Positions 47,864 to 58,543 of a stretch of DNA of 64,000 nucleotides are shown in pieces (positions within the stretch are counted from its first letter, which is position 1; each line of letters starts with the position of its first letter). The position numbers and the translations under genes are program-made. The DNA is from Photorhabdus noenieputensis (GTDB lineage Bacteria > Pseudomonadota > Gammaproteobacteria > Enterobacterales > Enterobacteriaceae), in assembly GCF_018448935.1 (NCBI RefSeq), contig NZ_RCWC01000015.1, positions 1 to 64,000 of the forward strand, given 5' to 3'. Below the pieces are notes generated by a model. That model was not told the origin of the DNA and ran no database searches. It saw only the letters and a program-made list of their open reading frames with translations.

Positions 47864-47965
47864 TATAATAACTACATAATGAATTGATATTTTTGATTTT
47901 ATTCTGTAATCCCGATAACTGGTTTACCCATAACTTAACTTTCTTTAGCAATGACAAATTTAGGC

Positions 47966-48022
47966 TCAAAAAAACTGTACCTCAACGGCTGGATTTAAGT
48001 GTCCAACTTGTGAGGTACAGTT
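47966..48022 (-). terminator. Terminator of glnS
   Basis: AACTGTACCTCA (47973-47984) and TGAGGTACAGTT (48011-48022) are perfect 12-bp inverted arms. Reading leftward, the second arm is followed by an uninterrupted T run (the AAAAAAA at about 47967-47974 on the + strand). The loop is 26 bases, longer than usual. Confidence 0.7.
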
Positions 48023-48033
48023 CACGATCTTAA

Positions 48034-49701
48034 TTAATCCTGAGAAATTTTTGCCCAGGTATCACGCAGACCAACGGTACGGTTAAATACCAAATTTTCT
48101 GCACTAGAATGACAACTATCAGCGCAGAAATAACCTTCACGTTCAAACTGATAAGTTTGTTCTAACTTAGCATCAGCTAAACTTGGCTCAACAAAGCCCT
48201 GACGGCTCACTAGCGACTCTGGGTTAATTGTCGCCAGAAAATCATCTTCTGCACCTGGGTTTGGTACGCTGAACAGACGATCATACAGACGGAATTCCGC
48301 AGGAACCGCATGAGCCGCGCTAACCCAATGAATAACACCTTTCACTTTCCGGCCATCCGCTGGATCTTTATTCAACGTTTGATCATCGTAACTGCAATAG
48401 ATTGTCGTGATATTATCGTCAGCATCTTTCTCAACGCGCTCCGCTTTAATGATATAAGCGTTACGCAGACGGACTTCTTTACCCAATACCAGACGCTTAT
48501 ATTGGCGGTTTGCTTCTTCACGGAAATCTGCCCGGTCAATATAAATCTCCCGGCTAAATGGTACGTCACGACTGCCCATCTCCGGTTTGTTCGGATGATT
48601 AGGCATACTCAAAATCTGTTCCCCTTCTGGCATGTTTTCAATCACCAATCTGACCGGATCAAGAACCGCCATTGCGCGAGGAGCATTTTCGTTCAGATCA
48701 TCACGGATACAAGATTCCAATGCCGCCATTTCCACATTGTTATCCTGCTTGGTAACACCAATACGACGACAGAATTCACGAATAGACGCGGCAGTATAAC
48801 CACGACGACGCAAGCCTGAGATCGTTGGCATCCGAGGATCATCCCAACCTTCAACAATCTTATCCGCCACCAGCAGATTCAGCTTACGCTTAGACATAAC
48901 CGTGTATTCAAGATTCAAGCGCGAGAATTCATACTGACGCGGATGACAATCAATAGTGATGTTTTCCAGCACCCAGTCGTACAGACGGCGGTTATCCTGG
49001 AATTCCAGCGTACACAGCGAATGGGTAATACCTTCAAGCGCATCAGAGATACAGTGAGTAAAATCGTACATTGGGTAGATGCACCATTTGTCACCGCACT
49101 GATGATGTTCTGCAAATTTAATACGGTACAAAACTGGATCACGCATCACAATGAAAGGTGATGCCATATCAATTTTGGCGCGCAGACAAGCTTTACCTTC
49201 GTCAAATTCACCGGCACGCATTTTTTCGAACAACATCAAGTTTTCTTCAATACTACGGCCACGGTATGGGCTGTTTTTACCCGGCTCTTTCAACGTGCCA
49301 CGATATTCACGGATCTCTTCTGGACTCAATTCATCAACATAAGCCAGACCTTTGTTGATCAATTCAATAGCATATTGATACAGCGTATCGAAATAATTAG
49401 AAGAGTAGCGAATATCGCCACTCCACTCAAAACCTAACCACTGAACGTCATTTTTAATAGAATCGACGTATTCAACATCTTCCTTAACTGGGTTGGTATC
49501 ATCAAAACGCAGGTTACACTGGCCCTGATAATCTTTCGCAACACCAAAATTCAGGCAGATAGATTTCGCATGACCAATATGTAGATAACCATTGGGCTCA
49601 GGCGGAAAGCGAGTATGTACCGATGTATGTTTACCAGTTGCCAAATCTTCGTCAATTATCTGACGAATAAAGTTTGTCGGGCGGGCGTCTGCCTCACTCA
49701 T
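48034..49701 (-). CDS. glnS: Glutaminyl-tRNA synthetase
   Basis: 555 residues, same as E. coli GlnRS. Class I signatures are [15 protein letters not shown] (HIGH) and [11 protein letters not shown] (KMSKS-like). The C-terminal anticodon-binding beta-barrels are complete (ending with [12 protein letters not shown]). ATG at 49701 with GAGGT upstream. It charges the tRNA-Gln species encoded about 9 kb away. Confidence 0.97.
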   Translation of the reverse strand: MSEADARPTNFIRQIIDEDLATGKHTSVHTRFPPEPNGYLHIGHAKSICLNFGVAKDYQGQCNLRFDDTNPVKEDVEYVDSIKNDVQWLGFEWSGDIRYSSNYFDTLYQYAIELINKGLAYVDELSPEEIREYRGTLKEPGKNSPYRGRSIEENLMLFEKMRAGEFDEGKACLRAKIDMASPFIVMRDPVLYRIKFAEHHQCGDKWCIYPMYDFTHCISDALEGITHSLCTLEFQDNRRLYDWVLENITIDCHPRQYEFSRLNLEYTVMSKRKLNLLVADKIVEGWDDPRMPTISGLRRRGYTAASIREFCRRIGVTKQDNNVEMAALESCIRDDLNENAPRAMAVLDPVRLVIENMPEGEQILSMPNHPNKPEMGSRDVPFSREIYIDRADFREEANRQYKRLVLGKEVRLRNAYIIKAERVEKDADDNITTIYCSYDDQTLNKDPADGRKVKGVIHWVSAAHAVPAEFRLYDRLFSVPNPGAEDDFLATINPESLVSRQGFVEPSLADAKLEQTYQFEREGYFCADSCHSSAENLVFNRTVGLRDTWAKISQD

Positions 49702-49841
49702 TTTTTATACCTCAATAATGCAAAAACACGTCATATAACCGCCTATAATCCAATAAGAAGTGCTGAGAAACAACCGTTTGTTCATGTAAATTGACATCCT
49801 CCCCCACTTTAGCACCTCGTGACTCAAGAGGGGGATTCCCG

Positions 49842-50066
49842 TTAGTGGGCGATGGCTGATCGCTCTGCGGCGGGTTCCTGCTTCAACGGGCGGCCTGACT
49901 GCTCCGTCCCTCCACAGGCAAGCACGGCATGCCCTGCCGCTAAAATGTTACGCGCGCCGTTTACATCTGTGTTCGCGGTATATCCACACACCTGGCACAC
50001 AAATTGACTCTGCAACAGGCGGTTCTCTTTGGCTGTATGACCGCAACATGCGCCCCGTCGCTTACG
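49842..50066 (-). mobile_element. TnpB (IS200/IS605-type) C-terminal remnant
   Basis: The minus strand encodes [19 protein letters not shown] followed by [16 protein letters not shown]: the C-terminal zinc finger (second CxxC clear) and the RuvC-III 'xxDxNGAxNI' motif of TnpB, an RNA-guided nuclease from IS605-type elements. It ends at a TAA at 49844. A stop precedes the fragment, so at least three quarters of the protein is missing. Flanking hairpin-rich, G/C-rich sequence (49800-49845 and 50205-50270) may be element ends. There is no tnpA here. Confidence 0.8.
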
Positions 50067-51208
50067 TCATGAGTTTCTGGACTGACACGGAGCATACGGA
50101 AAGGCCGTTCTCTGGGCTCGCTCCGACTTTGCCGGTTCATGCGGTGGAGCACCGCTGGAAGTGGTGAAACAAGACATTCAACATCAGCGTGGCTGATGAT
50201 TCTACGGGCTTTTCAAGCCCGTCCCAATTCCCCTCCCGCCTGATGTCGGCGGGAGTACCCTTTGGAGGTAAAGATGGCGATTCAGTGCAAAGTCGGAACG
50301 AAAAAACGACTCTCTGTCGAAAAGGAATGGCTTTTATAATTTTTTACTAAAAAATAAGCATGATACTTAGCAATCCAAACTCATTTATCCATGCTCCTAC
50401 TATCTTATATATAACAAATAGTTACGAATAGAACTTTATTAATGTCTAAAAAACACTCAACAGTATTACATATCAACAATACAGTACGCTTTATTTATAA
50501 TTATCCGTGAAAACGAAAAAGAGTTGAGTAATTTACGGTATGAAATAACCAGTGAGACCATTTTCAATATTTAATTTAACCATAACAAATATTTCTGAAT
50601 AACAACCATCCAATTTTAAAGAATAAATAATTGACACTATATTCATCATTAATAACTATTTGATAAAACGAAAACAAATCTACAATTTAAATTCCTAAAT
50701 CACCTATTAATTGATATTTTTACTCTGTAAATATAAAAAACAATTACACATATAAAATTTATGATTGAAATACTATTAATGATATTACAAGTTAAATTTT
50801 TATCTATGAAAATTCTAAAATAACAATGAGTTAATCTCATAATCAATTATGATAATTCAGGTATTTCACCACCATAACTTCATCTAAATAACACCACTAT
50901 TCTAATGGGCATTTATTTAAAATAAATTTGTCATCAGGCCAACAAAATAAACCAAAGCATAATAAAGGGTTACGTTGCGCACACGCATTTTAATGTTTAA
51001 ATCGTCGTAAATAAACAATAAAATACTTTGCAATTTATTATTAAGGTAATAGTATTATCAGGTATCTTATCTGTAATAAAATTATCCAAGTATAACATGA
51101 TACACTTAATCAACTCTAATCATTATAAATATTAAACTAAAAATCAACATATGAAAATAATACTCAACAATTTCGCTTATTTAAGAAGAAATCCCAAGGG
51201 AAATAAAA
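50067..51208. other. Mixed intergenic region: element end, then AT-rich DNA
   Basis: Up to about 50335 the DNA is G/C-rich, with hairpins such as GACGGGCTTGAAAAGCCCG read leftward (about 50214). A 21-codon ORF preceded by GGAGG starts at 50274 (MAIQCKVGTKKRLSVEKEWL) and is of unknown meaning. From 50340 to 51208 the sequence is extremely A/T-rich with no supported gene. It probably contains the promoter of the following glycosyltransferase. Confidence 0.5.
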
Positions 51209-52507
51209 ATGAAAAATATAGTATCAAACAAAAAAATAGCGCCAGCAGTAATAGTCATTAATAGCAATTACATATCAAATGATTATCGTTCTGGTTTTAA
51301 AGTTGGAGCGACATCATTCGCACTAAAAGTCGCTGATTATTTTATAAAAAGAAATTTACTTTCTGGCTTTATACTCTACAAAAGAGATGAATCATTAATT
51401 TCACCTAAAATAAACGAAGGTATAATTAAAGGTATAAAATGTATAAATATCTTTTTTAATTTCTCTATGAAAGTTGCAGATATAAGAAATATGCTAGAAA
51501 AATGTATTTCAATATTATCAATAAAAAATGATCAGACAGTTCCTGCAATAGTTTATTATCAAACAGATACACTATTATCCTATCACCCTCCCCATATACC
51601 TTGTTGTATAACACATCATGGCCCTTTCGTAGAAGACTTTCAGCAACACTATTCTCTGGAAAAGACATATGATGCTTTTGAAAATAAAAACAAGGCTCAA
51701 CACCTTAATATTCAACAAATTAAAGGGATTGAAATATTAATTGATAAAAAATATTTTGTTTTCCAACATTCAAAATTACAAGGTAATTTCCTACTCAAAA
51801 AAGGCATAAAACCAGACAATATCAAAAATATTAGCCCACCTATTTTCCTTGAAGAAAATACTGAATTGAACATAGAAAATAAATATATTAATAATTTTAT
51901 CAAAACTAATAAAGATGAATTATTATTGTTTACTGCGGTAGCCAGATTAGATTATTTTAAAAACATAGAATTATTAATCAATTCCGCAATTGCTTTACTG
52001 GATAAAGGTATTCCCATTAAAATTTTCGTTGCAGGTGATGAAGAGAACAAAAATACCAGAAGGAATAAACTGATATCTATGGTTCCTCCCAGATATCAGT
52101 CACAGTTTCTTATATCACCTAAGTTATCCCAAACGGAATTATTCAGCGTTTTCAATAAAATAAAAAATAAATCTATTTTTGTATGTACATCACGCTATGA
52201 AACCCTTGGTATTACACCATTAGAAGCTGCATTAAATGGCGTATGTACAATCTTACCCAATTTAAATTTAATTGAAGCAGCTTCTTATTTTTCTTCAGAG
52301 TATAAATTTACCTATAATATAGGTTCTCTTACTGAGAAAATAATATCAATATACGAAAAAAATCTATTTACCACTAGTCAGCAGTTACAACACATAAGCT
52401 CTTTAATTTCAAAGACATGCTTCGAAGACAGTTTGGGGAAGGCATGGGAAGAAATCTCAATAAGTTATCTGGCAAACCAGAATTCCATCTCTGAGTATCT
52501 ATCATAA
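51209..52507 (+). CDS. Glycosyltransferase, family 4-like
   Basis: 432 residues, ATG after AAGGGA. The C-terminal half has the GT-B/GT4 layout: LFTAVARLDYFKNIELLINS (nucleotide-sugar domain start), IFVAGDEEN, then SIFVCTSRYETLGITPLEAALNG, the E-x7-E type donor-binding motif. The N-terminal acceptor domain (YRSGFKVGATSFALKVADYF) is not recognised. Base composition is much more A/T-rich than glnS or nagE, and it stands alone between them. It is probably acquired DNA. It may glycosylate a surface polymer or natural product; no partner gene is adjacent. Confidence 0.8.
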   Translation: MKNIVSNKKIAPAVIVINSNYISNDYRSGFKVGATSFALKVADYFIKRNLLSGFILYKRDESLISPKINEGIIKGIKCINIFFNFSMKVADIRNMLEKCISILSIKNDQTVPAIVYYQTDTLLSYHPPHIPCCITHHGPFVEDFQQHYSLEKTYDAFENKNKAQHLNIQQIKGIEILIDKKYFVFQHSKLQGNFLLKKGIKPDNIKNISPPIFLEENTELNIENKYINNFIKTNKDELLLFTAVARLDYFKNIELLINSAIALLDKGIPIKIFVAGDEENKNTRRNKLISMVPPRYQSQFLISPKLSQTELFSVFNKIKNKSIFVCTSRYETLGITPLEAALNGVCTILPNLNLIEAASYFSSEYKFTYNIGSLTEKIISIYEKNLFTTSQQLQHISSLISKTCFEDSLGKAWEEISISYLANQNSISEYLS

Positions 52508-52762
52508 CACTTAAGCTATTCACTAAATCAATGGGCACATACAGGTGCCCATTCATAAAACCCTTATTAATTTATCTGTTCTTCATAATCAAGTTTTATG
52601 TCATTCAATCTATTTCGATAGCCAAAAGCCATAAAATCAAATAAATCACTATGTTAATTCAATTGAAAATTTGCCTCCGTTTACTACACACGACTTAATT
52701 TATGCAATTTTAAACAATATCGCTACAGTGATCACAATTACTCATTTATGTGTAGCTTTTTA

Positions 52763-52783
52763 TTATTTTTCAACTAAAAATAA
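52763..52783 (+). promoter_or_regulatory. Candidate NagC operator upstream of nagE
   Basis: TTATTTTT-CAACT-AAAAATAA is a perfect 8-bp dyad, 68 bases before the nagE start. Enterobacterial NagC sites are A/T-rich dyads with TTATTT/AAATAA ends. NagC is encoded 4 kb downstream. Confidence 0.55.
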
Positions 52784-52850
52784 GTTGTATTGCTGTTGTT
52801 CATAGCGAGCTATTTTTTCAATAAAACATCCTACAACTAAGGTAAGCATT

Positions 52851-54365
52851 ATGGGTATATTCAACTATTTGCAGCGATTGGGAAAAGCATTAATGCTTCC
52901 CATTGCCACGCTTCCCGTGGCGGCGCTTTTGCTACGTTTCGGCCAACCCGACGTATTTAATATTCCTTTCATCGCCAGTGCTGGCGGTGGTATTTTCGAA
53001 AACCTGCCACTGCTATTTGCATTAGGTATCGCAGTGGGCTTAGCAAAAGATAATGCTGGCGCTGCTGCACTGGCAGGCGTAGTTGGCTTTTTAGTACTCA
53101 CTAAAGCCACGTCAGTCATAGACTCGACTATCAATATGTCTTTCTTCGCCGGTATTATCGCCGGTATTGTTGCCGGTCATTGTTATAACCGTTTTTCAGA
53201 TACACGCTTGCCAGAGTTTCTTGCTTTCTTCGCAGGCAAGCGATTAGTCCCCATCATGACAGGCATTATTTGTCTGTTCATTGCATGGATATGCGGCTAT
53301 GTCTGGCCATATGTCCAACACGGTATTGATTCTTTTAGCCTTTTAGTATCAAAGAGCGGCATGGTCGGATGGTTTACTTATGGTGTACTTAACCGCTCTC
53401 TCATTCCATTTGGTTTGCACTATATTCTGCACTCTGTTTTCTGGTTTAGTCTGGGTGACTGTCTGAAAATTACTTATGATTTAGCCAGTTCTGTACATAA
53501 TATCTGCCTGGCACCGGATGTTGTCCGTTCTCTGACCATTGGCGCAACGGTTCCAGGTATTGATGGCTCAACCATTACCCAAATAGCCACCGAGATGAGC
53601 CGCGGCGATTTGAACCGTTTCTTTGCCGGTGATCCACATGCCGGAGTTTACATGGCCTGGGCTTATCCCATCTTTATGGGCGGTTTGCCCGGCGCAGCGC
53701 TGGCAATGTATTTCGCTGCACCAAAGGAACGTCGTCCTCAGATTGGCGGGATGCTATTCTCCGTCGCTTTGACAACATTCTTAACCGGTATAACTGAACC
53801 AATAGAATTCTCATTCTTATTCCTGGCACCAGCTTTATATGTTCTGCATGCAATATTGGCTGGAGTTAGCATGGTTATCGTCAATTCATTGGGTATTCTG
53901 CATGGCTTTGGATTCTCTGCCGGATTAATTGACCTTGTATTGAGCTGGGGTCTGGCAACCAAACCGTGGCTGTTAATCCCATTAATCGCCTTGTTCTTTG
54001 TGCTGTATTTTGTCTGTTTCACCCTCATGATTCGTATTTTTAACTTACGTACGCCAGGCCGCGAAATTGGAGAAACAATTCAAGCGACTTCCGCCACCCA
54101 AGATAATGAAGCAATCCAACATTACATTACCGCTCTTGGTGGCGCACAAAATATTCGTACAGTAGACGCCTGCATTACCCGTCTTCGCTTAACCGTTGAA
54201 GACAATACACAATTGGATGAACACAGGTTAAAACAATTAGGTGCAAAAGGTGTCCTGAAAATAGGTAAACAGAGTGTTCAAGTTGTATTGGGACCCCAGG
54301 CAGAAAGCATTGCCGGGCAAATTCGCACCCAACTACTTTCAAGCAAGCCAAACAAAAGCTCATAG
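52851..54365 (+). CDS. nagE: PTS N-acetylglucosamine transporter, EIICB (NagE, no IIA domain)
   Basis: 504 residues. The IIC membrane domain covers about 1-380 (YLQRLGKALMLPIATLPVAALL start; FGLHYILHSVFWF; GITEPIEFSFLF). The IIB domain at about 415-495 contains the phosphorylated cysteine in TVDACITRLRL. E. coli NagE is 648 residues because it also has a IIA domain; here the protein ends after IIB, so IIA-Glc (Crr) or another IIA must supply phosphate. It imports GlcNAc, including that released by chitobiase. AAGGTAAG precedes the ATG. Confidence 0.95.
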   Translation: MGIFNYLQRLGKALMLPIATLPVAALLLRFGQPDVFNIPFIASAGGGIFENLPLLFALGIAVGLAKDNAGAAALAGVVGFLVLTKATSVIDSTINMSFFAGIIAGIVAGHCYNRFSDTRLPEFLAFFAGKRLVPIMTGIICLFIAWICGYVWPYVQHGIDSFSLLVSKSGMVGWFTYGVLNRSLIPFGLHYILHSVFWFSLGDCLKITYDLASSVHNICLAPDVVRSLTIGATVPGIDGSTITQIATEMSRGDLNRFFAGDPHAGVYMAWAYPIFMGGLPGAALAMYFAAPKERRPQIGGMLFSVALTTFLTGITEPIEFSFLFLAPALYVLHAILAGVSMVIVNSLGILHGFGFSAGLIDLVLSWGLATKPWLLIPLIALFFVLYFVCFTLMIRIFNLRTPGREIGETIQATSATQDNEAIQHYITALGGAQNIRTVDACITRLRLTVEDNTQLDEHRLKQLGAKGVLKIGKQSVQVVLGPQAESIAGQIRTQLLSSKPNKSS

Positions 54366-54384
54366 CTAAAAACATTTTGAACTT

Positions 54385-54419
54385 AAAAGGGAACTCATCT
54401 CTCGTTCCCTTTTATTTTT
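54385..54419 (+). terminator. Rho-independent terminator of nagE
   Basis: AAAAGGGAAC (54385-54394) pairs with GTTCCCTTTT (54404-54413), followed by ATTTTT. It separates nagE from nagB. Confidence 0.85.
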
Positions 54420-54502
54420 CTTGCAAAAATAAGATGACTTAATACGTGACAAAAACCATAAAATACATTACTTTTCCATTAATTTTCTGGCTATTTTTTG
54501 CA

Positions 54503-54530
54503 TCTTATTTTAAGATAAAAAATATCTTTG
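54503..54530 (+). promoter_or_regulatory. Candidate NagC site upstream of nagB
   Basis: TCTTATTTTAAGATAAAAAATA resembles a NagC-type A/T-rich dyad (TTATTT...AAATAA) about 115 bases before nagB. Together with the nagE site it could allow looping, as in E. coli. It is weaker than the nagE palindrome. Confidence 0.4.
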
Positions 54531-54641
54531 AGGTACAGCATATCTCTGTCCATACAAATGATTTAGTATTCGCACGATAAGAAGATTAGTTAATCAGCTA
54601 ATTTATCCAACCGCTATAATTTCTTGTTTTAAGAGGCAATT

Positions 54642-55454
54642 ATGAGGCTGATCCCCCTAACGAATGCAAGTGACGTTGGTAAATGGTCCGCACACTATAT
54701 CGTTAGCAAAATCAATGCATTTAACCCCACCGCCGAGCACCCTTTTATTTTGGGGTTACCAACCGGCAGCACACCACTGGCAACTTATAAAGAACTAATA
54801 GCTCTGCATAAAGCAGGGAAAGTCAGTTTTAAATATGTCGTGACATTCAATATGGACGAATATGTCGGTATCGCCGAAAATCATCCACAAAGCTACCATA
54901 GGTTTATGTACCAAAATTTCTTTGATCATATTGATATTCCGAAAGAAAACATCAATCTGCTCAATGGTAATGCCTCTGATGTCGAAGCGGAATGTCAACG
55001 TTATGAAGACAAAATTAAATCTTACGGTCAAATACATCTATTTATGGGCGGTGTCGGTAACGACGGTCATATTGCTTTCAATGAACCGGCATCATCTCTG
55101 ACTTCCCGTACACGCATTAAAACACTGACCGTAGAAACCCGCACAGCTAACTCCCGCTTCTTCGATAATGATATTAATCAGGTGCCTAAATACGCCCTAA
55201 CTGTAGGTGTAGGCACATTAATGGATGCAGAAGAAATTATGATCCTTGCAACCGGTCTAAATAAGGCCCAAGCCATTCAGGCGGCAATTGAAGGCAATGT
55301 CAACCATATGTGGACAATAAGCTGTCTGCAAATGCATCCTAAATCCATCATTGTTTGTGACGAACCGGCAACAATGGAATTGAAGGTAAAAACAGTCAAA
55401 TACTTCTACCAACTGGAAGCAGAGATTATCGGCGAATTCGCCAGCAAACATTAA
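54642..55454 (+). CDS. nagB: Glucosamine-6-phosphate deaminase
   Basis: 270 residues (E. coli 266). It converts glucosamine-6-phosphate to fructose-6-phosphate and ammonia. The phosphate-binding loop is [10 protein letters not shown], the active-site Asp is in TFNMDEYVG, and the catalytic His is in [16 protein letters not shown]. First gene of nagBAC. Confidence 0.97.
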   Translation: MRLIPLTNASDVGKWSAHYIVSKINAFNPTAEHPFILGLPTGSTPLATYKELIALHKAGKVSFKYVVTFNMDEYVGIAENHPQSYHRFMYQNFFDHIDIPKENINLLNGNASDVEAECQRYEDKIKSYGQIHLFMGGVGNDGHIAFNEPASSLTSRTRIKTLTVETRTANSRFFDNDINQVPKYALTVGVGTLMDAEEIMILATGLNKAQAIQAAIEGNVNHMWTISCLQMHPKSIIVCDEPATMELKVKTVKYFYQLEAEIIGEFASKH

Positions 55455-55463
55455 GAATCTACA

Positions 55464-55489
55464 CAGCCTGATGCCTCTCTCGCAGGCTG
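55464..55489 (+). other. Hairpin in the nagB-nagA spacer
   Basis: CAGCCTG (55464-55470) and CAGGCTG (55483-55489) form a 7-bp stem with no T-tract. It may stabilise the upstream message or tune nagA expression. A strong AGGAGG for nagA follows. Confidence 0.5.
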
Positions 55490-55540
55490 ATTACCGTCAT
55501 TATCTTCAATCATCATCTCCCGATCCCATAGGAGGCTAAG

Positions 55541-56701
55541 ATGTATGCTTTAACCAACTGCATTATATATACCGGTCACAACAGACTAGATGAGCATGCC
55601 GTTATCATTGCAGACGGCTTAATTAAACGAATTTGCCCAACACAAGAGTTACCCGAACAGATTGAAAAACGTGATCTAAATGATGCAATTCTTTCCCCCG
55701 GCTTTATTGATCTACAAGTGAATGGCTGTGGCGGTGTTCAGTTCAGCGATCAGTTGGAAAATATTTCAGAAAAAACGCTGGCTATCATGCAAAGAACCAA
55801 TGAACGCTCTGGCTGCACCAGTTACTTACCCACTCTGATTACCAGCACAGACGAATTGATGATGGCCTCTGTTGAAGTAATGCGCACTTATCTTAAGCAT
55901 AATCAGCATCAGGCTTTAGGACTGCATCTGGAAGGGCCTTATCTCAATCCGGTAAAGAAAGGTACTCATAATCCAGAGCTTATCCGTAAGCCTACATCTG
56001 AAATGATAAATTTCCTGTGCGATAACGCTGATGTCATTACTAAGTTAACCCTGGCACCAGAAATGGTTGAACAAAAATATATTCAGCAGTTGGTAGAGGC
56101 CGGTATTGTTGTTTCTGCCGGTCATTCAAATGCTAGTTATGAAGAAGCTCGGCAAGGATTCCAAAACGGAATTACTATCTCAACCCATCTTTATAATGCC
56201 ATGCCAGCTATTTCAGGCCGTCAACCTGGCTTGATTGGCGCTATCTTTGATACACCTGAAATCTATGCTGGAATCATCGCTGATGGCTTACACGTTTCAT
56301 GGCCAAATATTCGTAATACTAAACGTTTGAAAAATGATAAATTAATTTTGGTAACGGATGCGACGGCTCCAGCTGGGCTTGATCCCGCCACTTGTGAAAT
56401 GGAGCATTTCACCTTCGCAGGTAAGACCATATACTATCGCAACGGATTATGTGTTGATCAAAACGGCGTTCTAAGTGGCTCCTCTCTCACTATGATAGAT
56501 GCCGTTAAAAATAGTGTTGAACATGTTGGTATTGCACTGGATGAAGCACTGAGGATGGCAACTCTCTACCCTGCTCGCGCAATTGGCGTTGATAAATATC
56601 TTGGTACCGTTGAAACCGGGAAAATCGCTAACCTCAGTGTTTTCAGTCACGACTTTAAAATCCGCAAGACCATTGTTAACGGAAAAGAAACTGAACTTTG
56701 A
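55541..56701 (+). CDS. nagA: N-acetylglucosamine-6-phosphate deacetylase
   Basis: 386 residues (E. coli 382), amidohydrolase superfamily. Metal ligand Glu is in [11 protein letters not shown], His in [10 protein letters not shown] and STHLYNAM, and the catalytic Asp in [16 protein letters not shown] lies 7 bases before the ATG. It produces glucosamine-6-phosphate for NagB. Confidence 0.96.
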   Translation: MYALTNCIIYTGHNRLDEHAVIIADGLIKRICPTQELPEQIEKRDLNDAILSPGFIDLQVNGCGGVQFSDQLENISEKTLAIMQRTNERSGCTSYLPTLITSTDELMMASVEVMRTYLKHNQHQALGLHLEGPYLNPVKKGTHNPELIRKPTSEMINFLCDNADVITKLTLAPEMVEQKYIQQLVEAGIVVSAGHSNASYEEARQGFQNGITISTHLYNAMPAISGRQPGLIGAIFDTPEIYAGIIADGLHVSWPNIRNTKRLKNDKLILVTDATAPAGLDPATCEMEHFTFAGKTIYYRNGLCVDQNGVLSGSSLTMIDAVKNSVEHVGIALDEALRMATLYPARAIGVDKYLGTVETGKIANLSVFSHDFKIRKTIVNGKETEL

Positions 56702-56716
56702 CGGACTAAATAGCTG

Positions 56717-57940
56717 ATGAGTTATAACAACACACAAAAACAAATTGGTAATATTGACCTTGTAAAGCAACTTAACGGAGCCGTGGTATATCGGCTGATT
56801 GATCAACAAGGGCCAATCTCTCGCATTCAAATTGCTGAACAAAGTCAGCTTGCGCCAGCCAGTGTGACTAAAATTACTCGTCAGTTACTCGAACGGGGCT
56901 TGATTAAAGAAGTCGATCAACAAGCCTCTACCGGAGGCCGCCGCGCCATTTCCATCGTTACAGAAAATCGTCACTTCCACACTATCGGTGTCCGCCTTGG
57001 CCGCCATGATGCTACTCTCGCTCTTTATGATATGAGCGGCAGGGCCTTAGTTGAAGAACATTATCCACTGCCTGAAGCGACTCAACAAAAAGTTGAAAAC
57101 CGGCTCATCAACGCAATAGAAAACTTTATTCAACAAAATCAACGCAGGATACGCGAACTCATCGCCATTTCAGTTATCCTGCCTGGATTAGTTGACCCAG
57201 ATACCGGCATCGTCCGATATATGCCTCATATTAAAGTGACTCACTGGACTCTGGTCGATAATTTGAAAAAGCATTTCAACATTACCTGTTTTGTTGGTCA
57301 TGATATTCGCAGTTTGGCATTGGCTGAACACTATTTCGGCGCTACCCGTGATTGTGAAGACTCAATATTGGTACGTATCCATCGAGGTACCGGTGCCGGG
57401 GTAATTATCAACAACCAGATACTTCTCAATAATAGAGGAAACTTAGGCGAAATTGGTCACATTCAAATTGATCCACTCGGTGAACGTTGTCACTGCGGCA
57501 ATTTTGGCTGCCTGGAAACTATCGCCGCTAACTCAGCGATAGAAGCGCGAGTTCAGCATCAATTAAAGCAAGGTTTTCCAAGCCAGCTAACATTGAATAA
57601 TTGCAATATCAGAGCTATCTGCCAAGCCGCCAATCAAAATGATCCACTAGCCTCCGAAGTGATAAAAAGCGTCGGCCATTACCTCGGCAAAGCCATCTCT
57701 ATCGCGATTAATTTATTTAACCCACAGAAGGTTGTGCTAGCGGGAGAAATTACTGAAGCTCAGAAAGTGCTCTTACCCGCTATTCAAAGTTGTATCAACT
57801 CTCAGGTTTTGAAAGAATTTCGTCAAGATCTGCCAATTGTTGTCTCTGAATTAGTCCACTGTTCTGCTATTGGTGCCTTCGCTCTGACTAAACGTGCTAT
57901 GCTTAACGGTGTCCTATTACAACACTTACTCGAAGGGTAA
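56717..57940 (+). CDS. nagC: NagC, ROK-family repressor of GlcNAc genes
   Basis: 407 residues. The N-terminal winged helix is RIQIAEQSQLAPASVTKITR. The ROK sugar-binding domain has the zinc motif CHCGNFGCLE and GTGAGVIIN. In E. coli, GlcNAc-6-phosphate relieves repression. It follows nagA by 15 bases and so is in the same operon. No nagD follows, unlike in E. coli. Confidence 0.95.
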   Translation: MSYNNTQKQIGNIDLVKQLNGAVVYRLIDQQGPISRIQIAEQSQLAPASVTKITRQLLERGLIKEVDQQASTGGRRAISIVTENRHFHTIGVRLGRHDATLALYDMSGRALVEEHYPLPEATQQKVENRLINAIENFIQQNQRRIRELIAISVILPGLVDPDTGIVRYMPHIKVTHWTLVDNLKKHFNITCFVGHDIRSLALAEHYFGATRDCEDSILVRIHRGTGAGVIINNQILLNNRGNLGEIGHIQIDPLGERCHCGNFGCLETIAANSAIEARVQHQLKQGFPSQLTLNNCNIRAICQAANQNDPLASEVIKSVGHYLGKAISIAINLFNPQKVVLAGEITEAQKVLLPAIQSCINSQVLKEFRQDLPIVVSELVHCSAIGAFALTKRAMLNGVLLQHLLEG

Positions 57941-58024
57941 TGTCATTTTTTGTTGGTTTTGTCAGCAAAATGATTATATGCCAAACAAACAGGCGACTTT
58001 AAGCAGATTTCGAGAAAAAAGCAG

Positions 58025-58053
58025 TTGACGCATTTAGCTGATATACGCATAAT
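58025..58053 (+). promoter_or_regulatory. Promoter of the tRNA cluster
   Basis: TTGACG (58025-58030), 17-base spacer, CATAAT (58048-58053), followed by a G/C-rich discriminator GCGCCCC, the hallmark of stringently controlled stable-RNA promoters. It lies 39 bases before the first tRNA. Confidence 0.7.
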
Positions 58054-58091
58054 GCGCCCCGCAACGCCGATGAAGGTAATGCAAAAAAGAT

Positions 58092-58168
58092 GGCTACGTA
58101 GCTCAGCTGGTTAGAGCACAGCACTCATAATGCTGGGGTCACAGGTTCGATTCCCGTCGTAGCCACCA
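58092..58168 (+). tRNA. metT: tRNA-Met (CAT), elongator
   Basis: 77 bases with encoded CCA; anticodon loop CTCATAA, GGTTCGATTCC T-arm, acceptor GGCTACG/CGTAGCC. First of six tRNAs in the order Met-Leu-Gln-Gln-Met-Gln, matching the E. coli metT operon without its last glnX. Confidence 0.97.
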
Positions 58169-58173
58169 TCTTT

Positions 58174-58258
58174 GCGGGAGTGGCGAAATTGGTAGACGCA
58201 CCAGATTTAGGTTCTGGCGCCGCAAGGTGTGCGAGTTCAAGTCTCGCCTCCCGCACCA
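58174..58258 (+). tRNA. leuW: tRNA-Leu (TAG)
   Basis: 85 bases with a long variable arm and CCA. Acceptor GCGGGAG/CTCCCGC; anticodon in GATTTAGGT reads CUA codons. It begins 5 bases after tRNA-Met. Confidence 0.97.
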
Positions 58259-58286
58259 TTCATTCATCGAGTTGTCGTTATTCAGA

Positions 58287-58361
58287 TGGGGTATCGCCAA
58301 GCGGTAAGGCACCAGGTTTTGATCCTGGCATTCCCAGGTTCGAATCCTGGTACCCCAGCCA
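58287..58361 (+). tRNA. glnU: tRNA-Gln (TTG), copy 1
   Basis: 75 bases with CCA; acceptor TGGGGTA/TACCCCA, anticodon loop TTTTGAT. Almost identical to the next Gln gene. Confidence 0.97.
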
Positions 58362-58413
58362 TAATCTTGATAACACAATTCTGACAACATGTTGTACAGT
58401 GACTACTTTCAGT

Positions 58414-58488
58414 TGGGGTATCGCCAAGCGGTAAGGCACCAGGTTTTGATCCTGGCATCCCCAGGTTCGAATCCTGGTACCCCAGCCA
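58414..58488 (+). tRNA. glnW: tRNA-Gln (TTG), copy 2
   Basis: 75 bases with CCA, differing from copy 1 at a single visible position (CATCCCC against CATTCCC). Confidence 0.97.
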
Positions 58489-58543
58489 TTAACTGAATGT
58501 TGCTCACTAATCGTTTTGCAGTAAATTTTCTCGCTTCAAAAAA

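Noticed and set aside
58139-58434. ORFs on both strands across the tRNA cluster
   Set aside because: They translate tRNA sequence and contain repeated tRNA-derived peptides; not genes.
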